Assembly: GCA_905233445.1 (NCBI GenBank)
Contig: CAJOEP010000017.1
Location: 1 to 59,559, forward strand
Source: an uncultured Bacteroidales bacterium
Lineage (GTDB): Bacteria; Bacteroidota; Bacteroidia; Bacteroidales; F082
DNA length: 59,559 nucleotides
Reading direction: 5' to 3'
Part shown: positions 53,616-59,559 of the stretch, in pieces
How positions within the stretch are numbered: position 1 is the first letter of the stretch
Layout of the letters: every line of letters begins with the position of its first letter
Notes under the pieces: model-generated
Seen by the model: the letters and a program-made list of their open reading frames with translations, nothing else
What the model was told of the DNA's origin: nothing
Databases searched by the model: none
Position numbers and translations under genes: made by a program

Positions 53616-54903
53616 GTTCCAAATCAAAAATCACAGTTGAGTTGGCTGGCAACTCCTTATCAATTGCCACATCACCGAACCCCATGGGCGATGGCACTAT
53701 TATCGTAGCCTTCCCTCCTACTCTCATTTTTCCCAAAGCTTCTTCGATGCCTGGCACCATATTTCCCATTCCAAACATAAATGTTAATGGTTCGCTGTCA
53801 TAACTGGTCTCAATCAACTTATCGTCGATGTTATACATATTATAATGTATAGCCACCATGTCGCCATCCTCGACAACTTCACCTGTTCCACGTTCAATTT
53901 CAAGATAATACACTCCTGTCTCGCTAGGTGCTACTGTAACATGATGTTCTTTTACAAATTTTTCAATTCTGGCTGGTTCTTCTGCCAAACGCTTCATATT
54001 TTCAGCTTCTTCAGCATCATGAAGCCTTTTTTGCTCATCCTGATACTCCTCTTGAGTCAGAATGTTTGTGTTTTTAACATTTAATATAAACGAAGTATAT
54101 GGCAACACCGTATTCTCCAAGCCAACACTGTCAAAAGCCAACGACGACGGGATAACAAAATGAGCCTCACCACCTTCAGGCACATAACGCATTGCTTCAG
54201 CAAAACCTTCGCCCAAATCCATATCGCCGCATCTCACTGCTACCGGGTCTCCTTTACTGAAATCCAACAAAGTGTCGCCTTCAAGGGTTACGAGGTTAAA
54301 ATTAATTTTCAAGACCTCACCATCTTGGGCACCACGACCTTTCCCCTTGACACTCAATATGATAAGTCCGTTTTCTGTGATTTTATAATCCTCGTTGGAA
54401 TAATACATCGCCAGATTATCATCATCATATTGCTTCCTCAATATCAATTCCTCTTTACGCTGAGCCTCGACTTCTTTATATGGAATAATGTCTTTGAGTC
54501 TCATGTCAATATAGAAAGTCTGTCCCGATGTCAGATAATCAGGAACTTCGTCCATATCCAACATCTTGATACACACCGAGTCAATTAAAAAGGCCACTGT
54601 AGCCGAATCTCCGATGTGCATATTCAAAAGACCTGCCATCATATCGCCCACAAAATATGATTCAGTCAGTTCCATTGTTTCCGACTCATTCTCACCGATA
54701 ATCGAATCTCCTATGCTTTGCCTGAAGCTAAAAACGACATAGTCACCTATTTCAGGCATCTCGCCGTTGCTATTAACCTCATAAAACTGCATATAAGCAC
54801 CATTGTTCGTCTTCTTGAAGCCTTTAAAACCCGACTTTTCACAAGAGATGAAGGTGAGACAAATTATCAGCAAAAACAGATATGATGGCAGTCTTTTTTT
54901 CAT
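53590..54903 (-). CDS. FKBP-type peptidyl-prolyl isomerase lipoprotein, multi-domain
   Basis: A lipoprotein signal (YLFLLIICLTFISC, Cys21 followed by EKSG) starts the protein. At least two FKBP domains follow, the last the clearest (DGDMVAIHYNMYNIDDKLIE; GMGNMVPGIEEALGKMRVGG; FDLELIDVQ). The middle copy is degenerate (DGEVLKINFNLVTLEGDTLL; VIPSSLAFDSVGLENTVLPY). It probably assists folding of envelope proteins. It is the last gene of a run nrnA-like, FKBP, FKBP, FKBP. Confidence 0.88.
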   Translation of the reverse strand: MKKRLPSYLFLLIICLTFISCEKSGFKGFKKTNNGAYMQFYEVNSNGEMPEIGDYVVFSFRQSIGDSIIGENESETMELTESYFVGDMMAGLLNMHIGDSATVAFLIDSVCIKMLDMDEVPDYLTSGQTFYIDMRLKDIIPYKEVEAQRKEELILRKQYDDDNLAMYYSNEDYKITENGLIILSVKGKGRGAQDGEVLKINFNLVTLEGDTLLDFSKGDPVAVRCGDMDLGEGFAEAMRYVPEGGEAHFVIPSSLAFDSVGLENTVLPYTSFILNVKNTNILTQEEYQDEQKRLHDAEEAENMKRLAEEPARIEKFVKEHHVTVAPSETGVYYLEIERGTGEVVEDGDMVAIHYNMYNIDDKLIETSYDSEPLTFMFGMGNMVPGIEEALGKMRVGGKATIIVPSPMGFGDVAIDKELPANSTVIFDLELIDVQKVR

Positions 54904-54906
54904 ATA

Positions 54907-55776
54907 CTATTGAAAATCAACAAGTTCTACTTCAAAAATCAAATTTGCGAATGGCGGAATGTCAGCACCAGCACCTCTGTCGCCATAGCCAAGATAATAA
55001 GGAATATAAAGAACACCCTTTTCTCCCTTCGACATCATCATAATACCTTCGTCCCAACCAGGGATCACATAACCCACTCCGATAGGGAGTTCAATAGGCT
55101 CGCCACGCTCAATCGATGAATCGAAAACTGTTCCGTCTAAAAGTTTACCTGTGTAATGAACCTTAACTTTAGCGCCTTTTTCTGGCATTTCACCGTTGCC
55201 CTCTTCTGTCATTACATAATAAAGTCCGGTTGATGTTGGACTTGCAACTATCTGATTTTCAGCGAAATACTGCTGCATCTCTGCATATGCGCGAGCTGTT
55301 TCCTCCGGATATTGATTCTTTATTGCTTCAACCATTCTCACAACATATTCACTCTCAGGATAGAAATCGTTCACTTTAACTTCAAATCTCATCACATCGG
55401 TACTATTAAACTCAGCCGGAAGCTCACGGACTCTAAACAGGTTTGTGAATGTAGAATCGATATTCACAATAAACGATGCCGAATCGCCTTTGTGCATCAT
55501 AGCTATGCCTTCCATGAAATCTGTTCCATAGCCGGGCTCGCTCAATTGGATTATATTGTTTGATTTTGGTATGATAGTGGTTGTGTCATTAACATAACAT
55601 GCAATTGTAACTTCCACTAAATCACCGACATTAGGCAATTCTCCACCATTATTGATGTGATAATGATAATAAAGACCATTACCAGTGGTTTTGTAACCCT
55701 TTAGTGCATTTCCGCAACCAGTCAAAAATGAAAGCATTAAACACAATGCAGTCATCATCAAAAATACTCTTTTCAT
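54907..55776 (-). CDS. FKBP-type peptidyl-prolyl isomerase lipoprotein
   Basis: Lipobox FLTGC (Cys21) after a hydrophobic stretch (VFLMMTALCLMLSFLTG). An N-terminal degenerate FKBP half (GLYYHYHINNGGELPNVGDL; YGTDFMEGIAMMHKGDSASF) is followed by a canonical C-terminal FKBP domain (KVHYTGKLLDGTVFDSSIER; VIPGWDEGIMMMSKGEKGVL; YGDRGAGADIPPFANLIFEV) with the aromatic pocket residues in place, so catalysis is likely. It ends 3 bases before the next gene. Confidence 0.92.
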   Translation of the reverse strand: MKRVFLMMTALCLMLSFLTGCGNALKGYKTTGNGLYYHYHINNGGELPNVGDLVEVTIACYVNDTTTIIPKSNNIIQLSEPGYGTDFMEGIAMMHKGDSASFIVNIDSTFTNLFRVRELPAEFNSTDVMRFEVKVNDFYPESEYVVRMVEAIKNQYPEETARAYAEMQQYFAENQIVASPTSTGLYYVMTEEGNGEMPEKGAKVKVHYTGKLLDGTVFDSSIERGEPIELPIGVGYVIPGWDEGIMMMSKGEKGVLYIPYYLGYGDRGAGADIPPFANLIFEVELVDFQ

Positions 55777-55797
55777 TTTTAATTTTTTTAAATTATT

Positions 55798-56358
55798 CTA
55801 CTTATTTGATTGATTTTCAATAACTTTTATATTATAAACAATTGTCGAGCGAGGAGGAATCATATTACCATCACCCAGCAATCCGTATGCCAGATGCGAT
55901 GGAATAATTATTTCTGCCTCATCACCCTTGTGCAAATGCAAAATCGCTTCTTCCAGTCCACTCTCAACGCCTCCATGCCCTACTACAAACACTTTATATC
56001 CGCTCTCTTCTGAAGAATAAATCAATTTACCGTTCAAAAGCTTTACCTTGTAATCCAAAGAAACAACATTCCCTGCCTTTATTGATTCGCCATCTCCCTG
56101 ATTTACAATACAATAACACAAACCAGTCCCAGTTTCCACCACATTCAAATCGTTATCCTCAATATATTTTTTTATCGCTTTTTTTTCCTGAGCGACTAAA
56201 CGTCTGTTAATACTTTCAATGCTGTCTTTATTCAACTTTTGTTCATCTTGTGCCCTCTGTTTCCGCTGATTGTTTCTTTCACATGCTGCAAAAACATTGA
56301 TAATCAAGCTAAAAACAGCGAGCAATGAGATTATTTTTATCAACTTTAACAACATCAC
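55798..56358 (-). CDS. GldI-like FKBP lipoprotein
   Basis: Lipobox VFAAC follows IIKIISL-type hydrophobic residues. A charged helix (residues 35-75) leads to one FKBP domain (VSLDYKVKLLNGKLIYSSEE; GVESGLEEAILHLHKGDEAE; IIPSHLAYGLLGDGNMIPPR). The layout and the neighbouring DHH gene resemble the gldI locus of gliding Bacteroidota, but GldI-type proteins also occur in non-gliders. It overlaps the preceding DHH gene by 4 bases. Confidence 0.88.
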   Translation of the reverse strand: MMLLKLIKIISLLAVFSLIINVFAACERNNQRKQRAQDEQKLNKDSIESINRRLVAQEKKAIKKYIEDNDLNVVETGTGLCYCIVNQGDGESIKAGNVVSLDYKVKLLNGKLIYSSEESGYKVFVVGHGGVESGLEEAILHLHKGDEAEIIIPSHLAYGLLGDGNMIPPRSTIVYNIKVIENQSNK

Positions 56359-57377
56359 TTATTCAACAATTCTTTATACTGTGGCAAAACATTCAAAAAA
56401 GTATCAATAGCCTGCTCCATATCACAATCTAACGTTCCACCGGCGGCATTAGTATGACCACCGCCATTAAAATGAGTCTTTGCAAGCTCATGCACCGAGA
56501 AATCGCCTTTTGACCTAAATGAAAAACGTATAACACCTTGACGTTCAGTGATTAACACCGCCATTTTAATATTATCAATCATCAATGGGAAATTCACGAC
56601 ACCTTCCGTATCGCCCACCTGATAATCGAAAGATTCCAAATCAGCTTTGGTTAAATAGATATAAGCCGTTTTATACTCATCAAGAGTTTTCATTCTATTG
56701 CTTATACAATATCCGAGCAAACGTAATCTGTTTTCCGAAAAAGTATTGTATATCTTACTGTGTATCAATTGATAATCAACAGTAGGTGATATCATACTGC
56801 CACATATTTCAAACGTCTCAGGATGATAAATCGAGTGCGCAAAAGAGCCTGTATCCGTCATAATACCAACCAACAGACATGTCGCAATATTATCATCCAA
56901 ATATTTGTCAAATCCTTGATGCTGAATCAGTTCCGCTACCAATTCCGATGTACTCGAAGTCTCAACTTCCGACAAATAAGCGACAAACTGAGAATAATCA
57001 GCATCCCTATGATGATCGATCAGCAATCTCGGGATTCTCTTAAAATGGCATAAATCATTATGTACCAATCCAGTACGTGACGGATGATTGAAATCAAGAT
57101 AACAAATCAAATCAGCAGAATTCAAATATTCCACACCCTTTTCCTGATTCTTGTCAAAAATTAAAATATCACCAATTCCTGGCATCCACGACAAAAACGA
57201 AGGATAGTCATTGGGTATGATAACTTTAGCATCAATTCCTAATTTCAACAAAAAATAATAAAAAGCCAACGATGACCCGATTGCATCGCCATCCGGATTG
57301 ACGTGCGAGACAATCACCACATGCTTATATTGTGATATAATTTCTTTGAACTTATTGAAAAACAATTGTTTAGACAT
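56355..57377 (-). CDS. DHH-family phosphoesterase, NrnA-like
   Basis: N-terminal DHH domain with VSHVNPDGDAIGSSLAFYYF (metal site), YLDFNHPSR and LIDHHRDADYSQF (the DHH motif). The C-terminal DHHA1 domain ends with FNGGGHTNAAGGTLDCDMEQ. It has 340 residues, like NrnA oligoribonuclease/pAp phosphatase, which degrades short RNA fragments or signalling dinucleotides. First gene of the FKBP run, with its promoter at 57403-57431. Confidence 0.92.
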   Translation of the reverse strand: MSKQLFFNKFKEIISQYKHVVIVSHVNPDGDAIGSSLAFYYFLLKLGIDAKVIIPNDYPSFLSWMPGIGDILIFDKNQEKGVEYLNSADLICYLDFNHPSRTGLVHNDLCHFKRIPRLLIDHHRDADYSQFVAYLSEVETSSTSELVAELIQHQGFDKYLDDNIATCLLVGIMTDTGSFAHSIYHPETFEICGSMISPTVDYQLIHSKIYNTFSENRLRLLGYCISNRMKTLDEYKTAYIYLTKADLESFDYQVGDTEGVVNFPLMIDNIKMAVLITERQGVIRFSFRSKGDFSVHELAKTHFNGGGHTNAAGGTLDCDMEQAIDTFLNVLPQYKELLNK

Positions 57378-57402
57378 TACACTAATCTCTTATTTCAACA
57401 AG

Positions 57403-57431
57403 CAAATATACAAAATTTTGGTAAATTACAA
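57403..57431 (-). promoter_or_regulatory. Promoter of the NrnA-FKBP run
   Basis: TTG and TATATTTG are 18 bases apart on the minus strand, about 25 bases upstream of the ATG at 57377. Confidence 0.6.
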
Positions 57432-57481
57432 TGTTGGATACAATATTAATTTTATTATTTAATATGTATTCCTATATATAA

Positions 57482-57922
57482 CTAGCGCGGTGATATTATG
57501 TCGAATGTTTTATCATTATAAACAAGTATTATTTTTTCAATATCATCACTTTTTGCAACAATTGGCAGGCTTTTTGGCATTTCGACTTCATCAATATGCG
57601 ATTCATCAGCTTTCTCATCCAAGTCATCGAACTCAATCACGTGCTTGTCTTCCAAATCTTCAAATCTAATATCATTACTGTCAGAGACAACAGGATTCGG
57701 CTCATTTATTGTAATGGGCTTCCTCCCTAAAATGATCCAATCGAAACTATATTCCGGGAAAATCTCCTTTAATTTGATTAAGAAGTCGAGACTCGGTTTG
57801 TTTCTTCCATTAAGCAGATGCGACACATTTGAAGGCTGAATTCCCATCAATTCCGCAAATTGTGATGCTGTCAGATTTTTTGCTCTGAGAATATGCGACA
57901 GTCTATCCTTGATGTTTTCCAT
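57482..57922 (-). CDS. XRE-family transcriptional regulator
   Basis: Residues 5-65 form a helix-turn-helix (LSHILRAKNLTASQFAELMG, then IQPSNVSHLLNGRNKPSLDF). The rest is an acidic, flexible tail (DIRFEDLEDKHVIEFDDLDE) with a short C-terminal motif (IEKIILVYNDKTFDIISPR). This form is common in Bacteroidota, but its targets are unknown. The 13-mer CTATATATAACTA lies at both ends of the gene (57472-57484 and 58072-58084) and could be a binding site. A TACTTTTG box at 57969-57976 may be its -7 element. Confidence 0.85.
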   Translation of the reverse strand: MENIKDRLSHILRAKNLTASQFAELMGIQPSNVSHLLNGRNKPSLDFLIKLKEIFPEYSFDWIILGRKPITINEPNPVVSDSNDIRFEDLEDKHVIEFDDLDEKADESHIDEVEMPKSLPIVAKSDDIEKIILVYNDKTFDIISPR

Positions 57923-58551
57923 ATTATTACCCTTCCGAAATTTTTGTTTTCAACATTAATTCAAATTACAAAAGTAAAAATTAAAACAATACAAAAGTTA
58001 TTTTTTTCAATTTTATTTTTGTAAACACATAACCTTGATATAAAATCTTCAACAAAAACCTTTAATTTTATCTATATATAACTAAATATCAATATTTTAT
58101 ACAAATATCATCAATTATAATTAATTTTTTGTTAAAACAATGTTTTATTAAAGTGTTTGTTTATTTTAAATCTGTTTTAATATTGATTTTCTGTCTATTA
58201 CTTTATAATTCTTTTATTTTTAGCAATATTTACACATGTGATTTTTAACACTAAATTTTACAATTGTAATTTATTACTTTACAATTATTTATTTCATTGA
58301 TTATCTTATATTTACAAATATTTTTGTATTTTTGTAAAATACAATAAATATACCAACAAATTGCATTTTACAAAAATAAATTTCTAATTTAAGACACTTT
58401 TTTACGCCAAAAAGGTATTGCGTGCTTGTATAAAACAGACACGCTTAAATCGCCTAAAAACGGCTTTTTAGAGCTCCCACCCTATCCTGTCAAAATTTTA
58501 GCATTACGACAAGGCAATAGAAAAAAATATTATTTTTGCAAAAAAGAAAAT
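57923..58551. other. AT-rich gene-free interval of about 630 bases
   Basis: No credible gene is seen. It contains upstream signals of the XRE gene, the second copy of CTATATATAACTA (58072-58084), a plus-strand promoter (58297-58326), the palindrome GTATTTT-TGT-AAAATAC (58326-58342) and two small hairpins before the AlbA-type gene: GCGTG/CACGC (58420-58424, 58440-58444) and CTAAAAA/TTTTTAG (58454-58460, 58465-58471). Confidence 0.7.
58297..58326 (+). promoter_or_regulatory. Promoter of the AlbA/Schlafen-type gene
   Basis: TTG and TATTTTTG are exactly 19 bases apart on the plus strand; a second TATTTTTG follows directly. The predicted leader to the ATG at 58552 is over 200 bases and contains hairpins. 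Confidence 0.45.
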
Positions 58552-59187
58552 ATGGCTGGGCACATTCAGAAGTTGATAGCGGAAGGCGAACATCAGATGT
58601 TGGATTTCAAGTTTGAGATTTCCGACTGCAAGAAAATAGCCCGTTCATTGGTTGCCTTTGCCAATACTGATGGTGGTCGATTATTAATAGGTGTAAAAGA
58701 CAATGGAGCTATTTCCGGAATCAGGTCTGACGAAGAGAAGCACATGATACAGACAGCAGCGCGGATGTATTGTCGCCCGGAAGTCGAATATACCGCCAAA
58801 GAATGGATCATAAATGGAAAAACAGTATTGGAAGTGATAATTCCCAAAAGCAGACACCACAAACACAAAGCTCCAGACCATAATAATATATACAAGGTGT
58901 ATGTTCGCGTAAAAGACGAAAACATTGTCGCCAACTCTATATTAATTAAGGTATGGAAGCACGAAAAAGACAAAAACAACATACAAATCACCTTCACAGA
59001 CGAGGAAATGCTGCTTTTACGCTACCTCAACGAGCATAATAAGATAAGTTTTGAGGAATTCATGGAAATTTCTCATCTGAACAAAAAAGCAGCCGAGAGA
59101 ATTTTGGTTAATTTTATTCTCATCGGAATGGTCAGAATGGAGATGACCGACAAAAAGATTTTTTTCATTTCTGGAGATTTGGCGTAA
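58552..59187 (+). CDS. AlbA_2/Schlafen-type putative nucleic-acid-binding protein
   Basis: I start it at MAGHIQKLIAEGEHQMLDFK, where homology begins; upstream codons in the frame (MYKTDTLKSPKNG...) look like leader sequence. Residues 5-130 match the AlbA_2 domain (EHQMLDFKFEISDCKKIARS, then LVAFANTDGGRLLIGVKDNG; VYVRVKDENIVAN). The C-terminal 70 residues are a winged-helix-like segment (EMLLLRYLNEHNKISFEEFM; KKAAERILVNFILIGMVRME). Such proteins are DNA/RNA binders and putative regulators or RNases. It is the last gene before the rRNA operon. Confidence 0.88.
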   Translation: MAGHIQKLIAEGEHQMLDFKFEISDCKKIARSLVAFANTDGGRLLIGVKDNGAISGIRSDEEKHMIQTAARMYCRPEVEYTAKEWIINGKTVLEVIIPKSRHHKHKAPDHNNIYKVYVRVKDENIVANSILIKVWKHEKDKNNIQITFTDEEMLLLRYLNEHNKISFEEFMEISHLNKKAAERILVNFILIGMVRMEMTDKKIFFISGDLA

Positions 59188-59196
59188 AATTTTGGA

Positions 59197-59255
59197 GGCG
59201 AGTGCAAAAAAACAGGCCTTAGAAGCTCGCTTCGAGACTGTTTTTTGCACTCGCC
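59197..59255. terminator. Long inverted repeat (terminator-like hairpin)
   Basis: Arms GGCGAGTGCAAAAAAACAG (59197-59215) and CTGTTTTTTGCACTCGCC (59238-59255) pair over about 18 bp with one bulge. The 22-base loop can itself pair (GAAGC/GCTTC). No T-run follows, so it is not a textbook rho-independent terminator, but its place after a gene and before the rRNA promoter fits an insulating terminator. Confidence 0.7.
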
Positions 59256-59328
59256 GGAATAATTTCTTTCACATAAGTTGTTGAATACCAACCATTAAAA
59301 AATATTTTAAAAAATTTTCATTTTTTTC

Positions 59329-59358
59329 TTGACAGTAATAAAAATCGCCGTATCTTTG
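59329..59358 (+). promoter_or_regulatory. rRNA operon promoter
   Basis: TTGAC and TATCTTTG, with 19 bases between TTG and TATCTTTG, give a perfect match to the Bacteroidetes consensus. The sequence AGTTCTTTGAAAG about 33 bases downstream resembles the boxA-like start of rRNA leaders. Confidence 0.85.
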
Positions 59359-59509
59359 CAATCCCAATCAACAAAAAAGATTGGAAAGTTCTTTGAAAGC
59401 AATGAGCCAATGAAAAGTAGTCTGAAAGGTAAGGAACCTTTCAATTCCAAGAGACTATAGAACAGGTGAATCCGCCAGGACAACAGAATAATTTAAAGTA
59501 CAACAATAT

Positions 59510-59559
59510 ACAATGAAGAGTTTGATCCTGGCTCAGGATGAACGCTAGCGGCAGGCCTA
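59510..59559 (+). rRNA. rrs: 16S ribosomal RNA gene, 5 prime end (partial)
   Basis: The universal AGAGTTTGATCCTGGCTCAG start is at 59518 onward, followed by GATGAACGCTAGCGGCAGG, the form typical of Bacteroidales. The exact 5 prime end is estimated by alignment in mind; the gene continues past the window. Confidence 0.97.

Noticed and set aside
58426..58551. 42-residue N-terminal extension of the AlbA-type protein
   Set aside because: The extension is compositionally unlike the protein and contains hairpin-forming leader sequence; the ATG at 58552 starts the domain.
59397..59509. tRNA gene before 16S
   Set aside because: No cloverleaf or CCA-like end was seen; the stretch reads as an rRNA leader.

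Overview
The window is a chromosomal segment of a Bacteroidota bacterium, most likely order Bacteroidales. The evidence is the start of a Bacteroidetes-type 16S rRNA gene at the right edge, many promoters of the TTTG-N19/20-TAnnTTTG type, few Shine-Dalgarno sites, and the gene set (SulP, DUF3078 protein, GldI-like FKBP lipoproteins, PEGA-domain lipid-face proteins). I cannot name the genus.

Left part, about 0-23.7 kb, is accessory and entirely minus-strand. It reads right to left. It begins with a fused Type II restriction-modification enzyme, then a specificity subunit fused to an S24/LexA-like peptidase domain. This subunit is interrupted by an amber codon and carries a 24-bp tandem repeat in its spacer helix. 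Next comes a dense run of TIR-domain genes: TIR-linker-TIR, TIR-TM-FGE/C-lectin-like, TIR-TIR, a divergent TIR-like protein, and TIR-TM-WD40. Between them lie exported partners: two secreted WD40 propellers, an NTF2-like protein and a Sel1 protein. The run ends with a zinc metalloprotease and a frameshifted TPR protein. Two TIR proteins look like membrane receptors with the TIR domain inside and the sensor domain in the periplasm. All seven TIR domains keep the candidate catalytic glutamate. The spacing suggests the R-M genes and at least the first TIR gene share a transcript. A module of about 350 bp, carrying a leucine-rich-repeat relic and a promoter, is duplicated 4 kb apart. Two degenerate arrays of strictly 11-bp units lie in the leader of the R-M gene and next to a decayed TIR gene.

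Middle-left, 23.9-33.2 kb: a hipBA toxin-antitoxin pair, two paralogous exported PEGA-domain proteins bordered by 7-bp repeats, a SulP anion transporter, a GreA/Nudix-like fusion with a mobile-looking repeat inside its coding region, a 45-aa protein and an ECF sigma factor.

Right part, 33.3-57.9 kb, is mostly core: uvrA, a DUF3078 protein, a phosphohexomutase, a TPR lipoprotein, recA, nth, an acetyltransferase-like protein, a LolD-type ATPase, a large TPR protein, a UPF0597/cysteine desulfidase family enzyme and a RelA/SpoT homologue with a degenerate hydrolase site. These are followed by a flippase, a Wzz-like protein, an O-antigen ligase/polymerase, three FKBP lipoproteins with a DHH phosphoesterase, and an XRE regulator. 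The right edge has an AT-rich gene-free stretch, an AlbA/Schlafen-type gene, a strong hairpin, a consensus rRNA promoter and the first bases of the 16S gene.
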